Source: Cyclaneusma minus (Eukaryota > Ascomycota > Leotiomycetes > Marthamycetales > Marthamycetaceae). From it: a stretch of DNA of 64,000 nucleotides. The position numbers and the translations under genes were made by a program. Positions 21,790 to 32,279 of this stretch are shown piece after piece. The notes under the pieces were generated by a model that made no database searches, had not been told where the DNA came from, and saw nothing but the letters and a program-made list of their open reading frames with translations. The stretch's first letter is position 1. The number at the start of each line of letters is the position of its first letter. The DNA lies in the NCBI GenBank assembly GCA_037179335.1, contig JAKZHN010000005.1, positions 434,001 to 498,000 on the forward strand. The letters run 5' to 3'.

Positions 21790-22900
21790 GTTAGGTTAAT
21801 TTCTAGTTTTTAAGCAAATAATATTATAGCTAGTGCTTAGCGATTTTTATATTAATAAACATAATATTAAATTTGGTGAAAGCTTTGCAAAAATTATTAA
21901 TATTGCTTTAATTTTTACGCTTTTTAAATTAATTAATTTTTATATTATTCCAATTAATACTTTATTTTTAATATATATTAATAATATAAATTGCTTAAAA
22001 ATCCAATTTAACAATTTTTAAAATATTTTAGTATTAGTTTTATTCCAATTATTTATAAATAAAAATATTTTTAAATATTTTTAATTAATATTAAGCTATT
22101 TTGAAAATCCGTTTAATACTATTTAATTAAAGCTAAATTTTAAAGGCTTTATAAATATTTTAAATAGTTAAGCATTTTTAAATTAGCCAAAATTCCAAAG
22201 CGCGCTAAAAAGAAATTTAAATATACTATATTAAAGAAAATTGCTAAATTTTGCAATTTTTATTAGTGTAAAAACAAATTTAATTTAATTTTTAAATTTA
22301 AACTTTATAAAAACTATTATTTTAATATTAAAATTATAATGGATATTATAATGCTAAATGGATATTTTATAATTTATATTATTAATATTGCTATTAATTT
22401 CTAAATTATTATATTTTTATAGCAATTTTTTTAAAGATTATTTAAAAATTATTTAATACTGCTAAATTAATATTTATTAAAATCTATTTAATTAAATTAT
22501 TTATAATATTGGCCTGAAATTTGCTAATATTAAATTTAAAAATAAAATAAAATGTTGTGAAATTAAAATCAAAAAAGATTTAATTAAAGCTTATAATAAT
22601 ATTAATAAATTTGAACGTTATTATATTATATTTTAAAAATCTTATTAGATGATTTAAATTAATTATTTGCAGCTTTTTTAAAAAAAAATAGCTATAAAAG
22701 CTATTAATAATATTGCTAGCCTTAATAATATTATGCCTATTTTTTTAATTTTTAGCGTATATTTAAAATTCATATATATATATTTTTTAATTTATTAAGC
22801 CAAAATTATTAAAAAATCCCAAAAAAAGCTTAAAAAGCTATATATTAAATAATTAATAATTAACCCTTTTTTTATAAAACATAGCCCTAATATTTTTGCA
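21790..22900 (+). pseudogene. copia protease and integrase remnant (nested element)
   Basis: Protease end: FGESFAKIINIAL and IIPINTLFLIYINNINCL (21870-22005) match the fungal copia series around P-T-N-T-P-F-L-L-C-L-x-D-M. Integrase: KFKYTILKK and FCNFY-CKNKF (zinc-binding side), MDIIMLNGYFIIYIINIA (22338-22391, the catalytic D-x-x strand), IKAYNNINKFERYY (the V-E-A-H-N-x-x-G-x-V-E-R-Y-H block), and IKAINNIASLNNIMPIFLIF (22697-22756). Many in-frame stops; no function possible. Confidence 0.75.
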
Positions 22901-23899
22901 ATTTTTAAATTATTTTTAAATTTCAAAATTTTAATTTATAAAAAAAATGGCTAAAAAAACCCTTATATTATAATTTGGAAAATTATTTATAATTATATTC
23001 TAAAAATATTTAACGGGCTTAGGAAATCTATAATTTATAATTTTAAAGCCTTATTATAATAAGAATAATTATAATAATATTTTTTAAAACGATAATATTA
23101 ATATAGCAATACTATTGCCAATTTTTAAAAAGTCTATTATAATATTAATTGTAATAATCTTTTTATTCGCAATAATTTTCGAAATTTCGATTATTCCGCC
23201 AATGATTTCGAAATGCTATAGCAAATTACCCAAAAACGCTATAGCGCAGCCCGAAATTACTATAGCATAGTTTAAAATTGCTATAATATAAAACGCCCTA
23301 ATTAAACGCGGTTTTAGCCGCTTTTGCAAAAACTCTAACTTCTATATTATTAAAGCCAAAAATCCCAATAATTTTATTTTTGAAATATAAAATACTAATA
23401 TAAAAAAATTTGTATAAAATTTTATCGCCTATAAAAATTTAATAAAATGCCTATCAAATATAATTAAATTATTAAAAACGGCTATAACGTTTACGCAATT
23501 TCTAATTTAAAATAAAATAAAAAATATATTATTTAAAGCTAAGGCTTAATTAATTGCCAAAAAGAAGCAAATTTAAATTTGTTTTTAAAGCTTTGCTAAA
23601 ATAGCAAAATTAATATTTTTAGCAAATTAATTAAAGCTTTTAATAAGCTGAAATTTAATTTTTTTATTAATAATAATATTTTTAAAATTTGCTTATATAA
23701 TTTGAAAATCCGTAATAGCTTATATATTTTTAATAGCTAAATAATAATAAAAATTAAAAACAAAAAAATAAAACAATTCTATAAAAAAATAAAATTAATA
23801 ATTTGAAATTATAGCAATTATAATAAAGCTTTTATTATTATTTAATCCCTTATAGTTTAATAAACTAGCCAGCAATTAATTATTATTTTTACGCCATTG

Positions 23900-24560
23900 C
23901 TTTAAAATTAAAAAATTAATATATTTAGCCGCGATATTAATTAAACCTATATTTAAGCTAATTTTCTTTTAAATCAAATGATTTATTATAACCTGCCTAT
24001 AAAATTAAAGGCTAAATACCCTTTTAAAATAGTTTTACGGATTTTAAAACCGCTATATAGCATTGCAAAAGCTGTATTGCATTAATTTCTAATTTATTAT
24101 ATTTATTATATAGATAATTTAAATATAACAATTTTTATTTACAATTTTTATTTATTGATTATTAATTTTTTGCACTAATTTGCTATTATTAATATATAAA
24201 TGGATAATATTTTACTTTTATCGAATAAAAAATGGTTTAAAAAAAAACAAAGCTTTAAAAAATTTAATTCAAGGCCAAGCCTAAATTTTTTCTAATAATT
24301 GGCTTTTTTTAAAAAATTTAACGGCTATATATTTGTATTTAAAAAAAATGATTTAATAAAAAATTCAAGCTATAAAGCTAAAGCTTATTAATATTAATTT
24401 CCTAATTTTAAAAATAATTTATATTATTTAATATACCCGTAATAGCTATATTGCTATTATTTACCAATTCTAATAATTTTATTTATTTTTAAAAGCTGTC
24501 TAATATTAAAAGCCTATACAAAAGCATATTAAAGCGCTAAATAAAAGCTTGCAACAGTAA
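23900..24560 (+). pseudogene. copia reverse transcriptase remnant (nested element)
   Basis: IFSRDIN-TYI (the R-D-I-T-Q-A-Y-I block), then LKPLYSIAKAVLH near 24042-24080 (the K-P-L-Y-G-I-A-E-A-G-x-H-W block of fungal copia), then MDNILLLSNKK near 24190-24230, where the catalytic D-D has become D-N. Stops stand in for Gln and Trp. Confidence 0.75.
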
Positions 24561-24599
24561 AAAAAGAATTTTAATAAAACTTTAACTAATATTTCGTTA

Positions 24600-25160
24600 A
24601 ATCTAGCTATAATTTAAAAATATTATTTTATTAATGGAATTTTTGCAAATAATAACGATTTAAACTTTTAACTTGGCTATATTATTATTTTGGTTAATAA
24701 AAACCAATTTAAAGGTTTAAATATATTTATTTTCAAAAATAATATTATTTATTAATTTTTGACCAAAAATTGGAAACTTATTTGAAATATTTTAACTAGC
24801 AAAATCCTGCCTATAATTTAAAGGACTAATATAAATATAGCGCCTTTTTTATCCTGGGGCTTAATAATTAACAACTGTTTTTTAATTTCGATAATAATTT
24901 ATATGGATTTGTTTTTATTATATAAATGCTTTATTAAATTAGGCATTATAATTAAAAAGCGCCTTATAATTAACGTTCTTTATTTTTGGCAAAATTATAA
25001 AAAATAAAAACTTTATAAAATTAAATAAAGTAATAGAAAAAATAACCTAGCTAATACTATAATAAAAATAGCTTGCAATAAAGCTTTAAACCAATTTGTT
25101 AATATTAACGCTTTAATTATTAAATTTAAAAACTGGGTAAATTATAAAAGAGAAAAAAGC
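24600..25160 (+). pseudogene. copia RNase H remnant (nested element)
   Basis: FINGIFANNNDLN and LGYIIILVNK (24630-24705) match the F-x-D-G-S-F-A-N-N-x-D-L-S-S-Q-x-G-Y block. Then IYMDLFLLYKCFIKLG, KKRLIINVLYF, and ACNKALNQFVNINAL near 25075. This is the clearest coding relic of the block. Confidence 0.8.
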
Positions 25161-25515
25161 CAGGGATTAAGGATATTTTTTAAAAAAAGGTTTTATTTGC
25201 AAATTAAATTATAATAGTATTTTATACGTTCCTTTATATGTTATTTACGCTATTTATTTGTTTTTAAAAATTGGCCTTTTTTACGCGCCAATTAAAAAGC
25301 TATTTCCTTTATTAAATAGATAAATATTGCGTGGCGTTTAAAAAAGCTTTAATATTTTCCTGTTTTTAATTACTAATTTACAGCTACTTTATTTTATAAA
25401 CGGTGGCTTAGCTACCGATTTTAAAGCTTAACGCTTTTTAATATAGTTAGACTTTATTTCCTTGTTTTATTATATATATATAGCCTTTCGCTACCATAAA
25501 ATAAAAAATAGCCAA

Positions 25516-25692
25516 TATTGCGACCTTTTTTACGAGTGGTAGCTTAAGGGTGCTTTAGGCGCCGGTCTTGGCGCGTAAATATAGCTTTATTTTTATACCT
25601 ATTACCGGACCTTGATTTTATATAATTAATTATATTATTACCACCATTATTACCTATTATTGCGTACGCATTATAAATTCCTAATAATCCCA
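25516..25692 (+). repeat. Nested element 3' LTR, 177 bp
   Basis: Pair of 19088-19264, same length and ends. Directly to its right the outer element's minus-strand reverse transcriptase resumes. Confidence 0.85.
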
Positions 25693-25729
25693 ATAATTAT
25701 AAAAGAGTTTTTTTTTAATTAAAGCATTT

Positions 25730-26130
25730 TTTTTAAACTTGATTTTTTTAAAAGCCTTTATAAAAATATTAAAATGATTTTTGGCTTTTATAAAAGCATT
25801 TTTAATATTAAAATAAAAATATTTAAAATCGTTTTTTATTATAATTAATAAAAATAGGCATAAAATTTTTATATATATAATTAAGGCAAATATGTCAATA
25901 TAATTTTTTTCATATTTTTAAAAGAAAATTTAATTATTAACCTAGTTTTAAAACGTTTAATTATCCCGTTTGGATTTATTTTAATTGTATAAATTTATTT
26001 TGCAAATATTAAATTTATGCTTTTAAATTTAGCTATTCTTTTCCAAATGCCGTTTTTAAAAAAAAATGTTTTTATAGCCTTTTTTTATTTGCCAGCGTAT
26101 TTAGGATTATTAATAGCTTTATTATATATT
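25730..26130 (-). pseudogene. copia reverse transcriptase remnant (outer element)
   Basis: Reading leftward: AINNPKYAGK-KKAIK, FKNGIWKRIAKF, IYTIKINPNGIIKRFKTRL, then FNIKNAFIKAK. This is the N-terminal half of copia RT (N-P-N-G-T-I-K-R-F-K-A-R-L and F-D-I-K-N-A-F). It stops at the nested LTR before the catalytic Y-x-D-D. Confidence 0.8.
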
Positions 26131-29100
26131 TATAAAATATAAATTTTATAAATTTTAATTGCTAAATAAGCTTTTTTTATAATATTATTTATTTATTTAT
26201 TTAAATTTTTATTATTATAATTTATTTATACCAATATTGCATATATAGTTTTTGCAAGCTTTGTTTTTTATTTTGTAATTTTAACAAAAAAAGCATTCGG
26301 CGCCTTTTACCAAAGTATTTTTTAAAAAAATAATACTAATTTAATATAATTGCTAATTTTAAATTTTAATTTGCTAAAATTCTTAATTAATTAATGGAAA
26401 TAGCCAAAATATTTATTATTTAGCAAATTTAGCAAATTTGGCACACTATTATTATTATTGTATTTAATATAATTGAAAAAAACTATAAATTGCGAAATTT
26501 AAATTTCGATTTGTAATTTTTCTTTTAATATAAAAACGCTTTGCGTTGTTATTGGATTTTAAAGCTTTGCTGGCTAAGCTTTTTTTAATTATTTTTATTA
26601 AATTTATTATTTTATTTAAATTTAAAGGCAAGGCAATATTTTTAAAGCTTAAAATATTATTAATTATTAATTGTAATTTAAATATTAAAAATAATATATT
26701 TAAAGCGTTTTTTAAAATATGAAAGGATTTTTTATTTTGCAATTTAAATATTGCAAAAATAATTGGCTTATTTTAAATGGTATTCAATTTTTAATTTAAA
26801 AATGCTATTTTGGCGGCTTTTTTAAACGTTTTTAAATTTTATTTTAGCGGTATAATTTTTAATAATTTATTCAATTGCTTGCAATTTAATTTATGTTTTT
26901 TAGCTAGGCTTTTATATTTTGCAAGTAATTAAATTCTTAATTTAATAATACTATTAAAAGAAATTAAATTTTTTATAAAGGCTAATATAATTTCTTTTAG
27001 CTTTAAAAAAAAGATTTTATTATTTGGTAATAATTTTTGTATATTTCATAAAAACCCCAATTTTTCCGGTATTTGCCAATTTATTATATTATTAGCTTTA
27101 AAATAGTATTTTTCAATTTAAATAAATATAGCATTTAATGCCGAATATTTAAATATGGTTAATTTTTAAAATTATTTAAAAATAAGCTTTATTAGGATTT
27201 ATTGGGTATTTGTTAATTATCAGCCCTTTTTTATTATGGTTTTAAATATAAGCATTATATTTATCAATTTAATTTTAAAATTTAATTGGCAGTTAAATAC
27301 TGAAAGAAATTAAAAATTGGCTTGAATAATTTAAAAACTGTAATTGATTAATTTATTTTAATATAAAAATATATTTATTATAGATTAATATTTTATATTT
27401 TTGGTATATTTTTATTTTTTAATAAGTTTAAGCAATTTAAAAGCACTATTATTTTTACAAGCTTTAATTTTGCAGCCAATTTATATCTTTTTTTAATTTA
27501 TATTTTTAGCTTTTTATTAGCTTTAGCTTTTATTTTGCAAGAAATAAATCAGATTTTTTTTAAATAAAAACTAATAATTTAAAATAGCTATTTCTTTATA
27601 TAAAGGAATTAATTAAAGCTTTTAATAATATTAAAACAAATAGGTTTAAATTATTTTTGTTTTGTACAAATTAAGCTTTTTGGAAATTTTATTTTTTATT
27701 TTTTTAATAGTATAATAATTGCAGTCTTTTTTAAATAATTGGAATTTGAATTAATTTATTAAATATTATTAATTTATAGAAATTGTCGAGTGTTTTTGGG
27801 GGGTTTTTTTTTTATCTTATAGCTTTTAAATATATTATTTGTTTTTTATAAGCTTTGAAAATTCCGATTAATTAAATTTAATAATTTTAAGCTAAAACAA
27901 AATTCGGCCGGTTATTATAATTATTTTTAAAGCTTTAATTGCTTTTGCAATATATATTGTTTTATTGTTTTCGGTATTTATATATATTATAATATATAAT
28001 TTTTTATATATATTTGTTTTTATTACAATTTAGCTATTTTGATTTTAAAATTATATTTTAAAATTATTAAAATTATTTTTAATTTAAAGCTTTTTTAATT
28101 GTTTTTGCCTTTATTATTATTATGCTTTTTCCAATTTTTATATTAAATGGTTTTGATAAAAATGCAAATTTTGCCAAATACGGAATATTATTAAATGCAA
28201 TATAAAATTAAATTATATAAATTGCAGCCAAAATTATTGCAATTTTTACTGAAAATTAATTTTATATATTAGCGAATATATAATAAATTGCGCTAATTTA
28301 AATAGCTATATTATTTATTTTAGCTATATTGGCTTTTTTTGCAAATATTAATTTAATTATTTTAATTATTATATATAATTATATTATATATAATTTTTAA
28401 TATAAGCTATTATTTTGCTTTATGCAAATATTAAAGCTTAATATTAATTAAAGCAAAATTTAAATTTTAAAACATTATAATAATTGTATAATATTTTAAA
28501 TTTGCAATTTAATAAGCTTTATAAAAAAAAACAGCTATTTATTGCTATATATATTTTTATAAAAATTATTGGCTGTAATTAATTTTTTTAATATATTTTT
28601 AAAATATTTCAAGCTTTTATTACAATTACATTTCCTATAAAAAAGGCATGGATTTTAATTATATAATTATTGGCAATTAATTTATAGACTTTTTTATATT
28701 TTAATTTAACATGGTTTTAAATCGCATAGGCAATTGAATGCTTTTTAAAAAAATGGTGTTTTTAAAAAAAGGAAATATAAATATAATTGCAATAGCCGAA
28801 TTTTTAATATATTTATTATGCTGTTTTTTATTAAGCTTATAAATAATGCTATTAATTATTAATTTAATAATAATATTTGCCAATTTATTAATATCGATTA
28901 TAAGCGAATTGCTATTTAATAATAGAGCTATTAAAATTGCAATAAATGCAATAATTGCAATAGCTATAATAAATGCAAATATAGCGGCTGCAATTTTTAA
29001 GCTTTTAATATTAATTGGTTAATTAATTAAAGCATGGATTTTTACCGGATTTTAAATAATATAATAAATTTGTTTTTTAAAAAGCTTAATCTTTATTTAA

Positions 29101-29548
29101 ATAAACTAATTTAAATAATTATTAAAGCTAAAAATCGGAATGCGCCATTTAGCGGCGCTATTGTATTTTTTAGCTATAATTGATTATTTTAAATTAATCG
29201 GGGATTTTTATTTTTTGCAATTTGCAAGAAATTGCTTTAAATTAAAGCTTGATAAATTGTTTTATTTATTGCAAATTAAAAGCTGCAATTAAAAAAATCT
29301 TTTTTAAGCAAATAAGCTTAAAGGTATAGGGCTTTTTAATTGCTTAAGAAATTGTTTTAGTTTAAATTGAGAAATAAAATTAATTAAGCTTAATCTTATT
29401 ATAGAATTGGATTATTTTAATTTTATAATACAGGGCTATTATGCGTATAAATATATAAGGGAGCGTTTTAAGCTTAAAGGTTAAGAGAGCAACGGCGAAA
29501 TAATAATTGCAATCCAATTATTAAATTGGCGAAGCCGGGCTTATAATT
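26131..29548 (-). pseudogene. 5' coding part of the outer element (gag to integrase), degraded
   Basis: AT-rich with few clear motifs. About 27.2-27.0 kb reads GIKCYIYLN...ANTGKIGVFM, resembling the F-G-C-x-C-Y-V-H-L...R-x-G-x-F-V-G-Y end of copia integrase. Short open pieces at 26464-26742 (NNAKRFYIKRKITNR) and 28701-28883 belong to the linker and a probable gag region respectively. Gag assignment is by position only. Confidence 0.5.
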
Positions 29549-29754
29549 TATTAAAATTCAAATGGGCATTATTTATAAATTTAAGCAGGGGCAAGAAATA
29601 GCTGTATTAATTGTAATAAAAAGAAAAAAGAAAAGCTCTTTTCTTTATTATAAAGCTACCTATTCAGACTCTCTGGCGCTAGCGCTGGCTGCGGGGCACG
29701 GACCACCGCTAGCTGCCTGAGGCATCAAGGGGCAGACATCATCTCGTCTTAACA
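29549..29754 (-). repeat. Outer element LTR, right copy (5' LTR)
   Basis: 206 bp, from TATTAAAATT to cgtcttaaca. Pair of 18372-18573, with G-to-A changes in its left half, where the left copy keeps G. Confidence 0.85.
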
Positions 29755-29759
29755 CAACC
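29755..29759. repeat. Target-site duplication of the outer retroelement, right
   Basis: CAACC, identical to 18367-18371. From here the composition returns at once to normal GC content. Confidence 0.8.
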
Positions 29760-29898
29760 TTTCAATTTCAGACTCGCAATTTCCTTTCCCAGACCTTGAC
29801 CGTGACGGTCTCGTACCTGTAAATTGTTGCTGCGCCACGTCTCAACTTTCCCTGACAACCTCCAATTCTTTGCGCAATACCGAAATTCGATAGCCAAC

Positions 29899-30129
29899 AT
29901 GTCGCAGAATCTCAAGGACTACTACAAAGTCCTAGGTATCGCCAGGAGCAGCAACGCCGACACCATCAAAGCCACCTACCGCAAGCTTGCGCTCAAGTGC
30001 CACCCGGGCAAAGCCGCGCCAGAAAATCGAGGCAAGGCTATTAGGAATGTGGAAGCGCAAAAACTGCTGTTTGGTGAGCGAGGTTGTGTCGGACGAGAAT
30101 TACAATGCCTGTGGCTACAATATCTTTAG
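29899..30129 (+). pseudogene. Truncated J-domain array copy (HPD changed to HPG)
   Basis: ATG at 29899 opens [18 protein letters not shown], then [14 protein letters not shown]. The key motif reads [14 protein letters not shown]: the Asp of HPD is Gly (GGC for GAC), which abolishes Hsp70 stimulation in studied J proteins. After RGKAIRN the sequence jumps without the intron to a tract (aactgctgtttggtgagcga) that matches the CCWVSER block of the other copies, but in another frame. The frame ends at 30127-30129. The same kind of J-start to C-end deletion is seen at 16721, with a different breakpoint. Confidence 0.72.
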
Positions 30130-30682
30130 GTTATGGAGAGAGATAAGGAGAGTTTGAGGGAGCGATGACAGAGATGTTGAAGGCTGCAGCAAGGGGTTCG
30201 AATAGGCATAAGAGCATAGTTGCTGTTTGCTAGGTAGAGATGAGGTTGTATGGGGTAAATACCATGTTGGAAAGAGGGGTCTGACCTTTCGAAACATGGT
30301 CGAGAGATACCCCAGACAGTTGCAGTAGAAATTGGAGCTGGAGACAACCGAAAAAGGGTGAGCGGCGCAAGTCACTCGTGAAGTAGTTGGCAAAGACATT
30401 TTGGTCCGATAGTAGCTTGTAAGAGTGACGAGAAAGTACGCGTCTGGCAAAAATATCATGCTGAACCCGCAGCCTCGTCGAGCTTATAAATAAACAAGCG
30501 CAGCTCCGAAATTCCACTTCCGATTCAAAATTAAATATATTTTGATTCTTTGAGATCTCCACCTCTGCGTCGTTCTAACGCTCTCAATCTACCACCGTGC
30601 TCTACATACCTCAAGTCTATCTTCCCACAACAGTCACAAGCTCCATGATCTAGCGAACAATTGCTCTCCGACCATCCTCAGC
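30130..30682. other. Spacer between array copies
   Basis: No gene recognised; antisense frames here lack any domain. A TATA-like ttataaataa at about 30484 may belong to the next copy's promoter. Confidence 0.45.
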
Positions 30683-31746
30683 ATGGCCGACTTCAAGAAC
30701 CTCTACCAAATCCTCGGCGGTCTCCAGGATTAGCAGCGTCGACGAGATCAAGAGCGCATACCGAAAGCTCGCGGTACGCTATCATCCAGACAAAGCAGCC
30801 CCAAGCAACCGCGAAAGGGCCACCAAGATCTTTCAGAAGGTGAGTGGTTCGATAACATGGCTACTAGACCCTGCTAACCAGCGCGCAGATAAGTGATGCC
30901 AACGACACGTTGTCGGACCCGCAACAGAAGCGCTTCTATGACAAGAAATGGGACCACCATCAGCGAGCTTCTAGGTTCGCCTCGTCAGCTGCGTCGAGCT
31001 CATCAACGAACGCGCAACACTCTTCGGCCTCTCGCTCCCACTCCCACCCAAAAGATTGTCCCCTCCACAGCGCTCGCACCCCAGCAGCAAAGCCCTAGGC
31101 TAAGGGTCCGCCTACAGCGAACGAGATACTCAAAGAAATCACGAAGGAGTACGAAGCACTTGGCAACTTGTCACCCGCCCAAGACACTCTTCACCGCCGC
31201 TTTCACTCCCGTGCCACGCCAATCACCGAACAAGAGCAGAGCTTCGCGAATCAACGAGCAGATTACCGCCGGTCGTTTGGGAGGCTCAGCGAGATCCCAC
31301 CACACGACGATGTGCTCACGGGTCATTTCGTTGGGCTGTACAAGAAGTTGCAGCAGAGCTATGATATAAAGAGAGCATTTGAGAACTTCATTGGGAAGTG
31401 GACGGCTGAGATGGGCTGGGCGAACTTGGAATATGTTATGGTGGAATTTAGAAAACAGTTGAAGGGTTTAGTGACGGTGATCGAGGGTGTGCTTGACAGA
31501 ATGGAGGAGCACAGGAACTGCTGTTGGGTCAGTGAGAGGTTTTGTCGGACGAGGGCGGGGTTGGAGATGGGGGTGGTGGCGTTAGAGGACCGGATCGAAC
31601 GATATCTGTTGGGTTTGCAAGAGAGAGTGGCGGCGGAGACGATGGGGGGAGCGGATAAGGAGAACACGGACAAAGAGGGTAACAAGGAAGATGGCAAGGA
31701 TAAAACCAAGGGGAGTAGCCCCCGAAGGCGAGGAGGAACCATATAG
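30683..31746 (+). pseudogene. J-domain array copy with +1 frameshift and in-frame TAG
   Basis: ATG at 30683 reads MADFKNLYQILG, then an extra G near 30717-30721 throws the frame out. In the neighbouring frame it continues VSRISSVDEIKSAYRKLA and RYHPDK, a good J domain. The intron 30840-30888 (GTGAGT, ctaac, CAG) is at the shared position. Exon 2 reads [20 protein letters not shown], a Ser-rich linker, and TAG at 31096-31098, where the intact copy has Gln in a Pro-Ala-Gln-Gly context. The same frame then stays open to 31746: GPPTANEILKEITKEYEALG, SPAQDTLHRRFHSRATPI, KRAFENFIGKWTAEMGW, and NCCWVSERFCRTRAGLEM with VVALEDRIERYLLGLQER. The tail is Lys/Glu/Gly-rich. Two lesions, otherwise nearly complete. 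Confidence 0.78.
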
Positions 31747-32279
31747 GTCCGGCCGAGATGATACAAGGACTCATAGGAGACGGATCGAATGAAGCGGAAG
31801 AAGCAGCCCACGGGGACGGCGGCGAGGACGAGAGGAAAGACGCCGCATAAATACGGAGCAAATCACTGCTATTAGTTTGGGTATGTAGAGTAATCCGAGG
31901 AAAAGGTCACTTGTTAGTATCTGAATGTGAAGTCCTACGTCCGGAATTGTGTAGCCAACATACGCTCCACTATCTAAAACTATAATAAGAACCTCTGCAA
32001 ATTAGCAACCTTGCTTATATCCTAGATAAATGAATACAGCACACTATATTGTCAACTTTCACACCATCATTACTTGAACACCCCAACTCCCACCAACACG
32101 ACTGTTACGGGCTCACGGTTCGTTCCCACGCTAGCAAACACTTAGAGCTCACAAGCGGCGCTAGCAGCTCGCCTCACTAGCTAGCGCTTTTAAAGACGCG
32201 CCTTTGGGATAAAAAACTCCCAGACCCTGCACTCTTCATACTTCCAACCACCAACCATCGAGCTGGTTACCACGTCAAG
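31747..32279. other. Spacer between array copies
   Basis: No gene. About 32068-32115 (caccccaactcccaccaaca) resembles 33587-33635 upstream of the next copy, so the 5' leaders were duplicated with the genes. Confidence 0.55.

Larger units (their letters stand above)
19088..25692 (+). mobile_element. Nested Ty1/copia LTR retrotransposon, RIP-degraded
   Basis: Two direct repeats of exactly 177 bp (19088-19264 and 25516-25692), both starting TATTGCGACC (originally TGTTGCGACC) and ending in CA, enclose a 6.25-kb AT-rich interior. Plus-strand remnants occur in copia order: protease, integrase, reverse transcriptase, RNase H, then the 3' LTR. It lies in opposite orientation inside the outer element. 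I find no matching 5-bp duplication at its ends (attac against ataat), so one end has probably been rearranged. Confidence 0.85.
18372..29754 (-). mobile_element. Outer Ty1/copia LTR retrotransposon, RIP-degraded, carrying a nested element
   Basis: Bounded by two direct repeats of 202 and 206 bp with TGTTAA/TTAACA ends and a 5-bp CAACC target duplication. Coding order on the minus strand shows Ty1/copia: integrase-like remnant (about 27.3-27.0 kb), reverse transcriptase (about 26.13-25.73 kb), then, beyond the nested insertion, the RNase H end (about 19.08-18.60 kb). A polypurine tract lies against the 3' LTR. Composition is extremely AT-rich, and the two LTRs differ mostly by C-to-T or G-to-A transitions, the mark of RIP. 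Without the nested element it would be about 4.8 kb, somewhat short for copia, because part of RT/RNase H is missing at the nested junction. Confidence 0.85.

Noticed and set aside
18600..29540. AT-rich block as inserted mitochondrial DNA or a centromere
   Set aside because: Paired LTRs, a 5-bp target duplication, a polypurine tract and copia RT/RNase H/integrase remnants explain it fully.
30115..30562. Overlapping minus-strand frames of about 110 codons upstream of an array copy
   Set aside because: No domain or splice support; they lie in the spacer and promoter of the plus-strand array.
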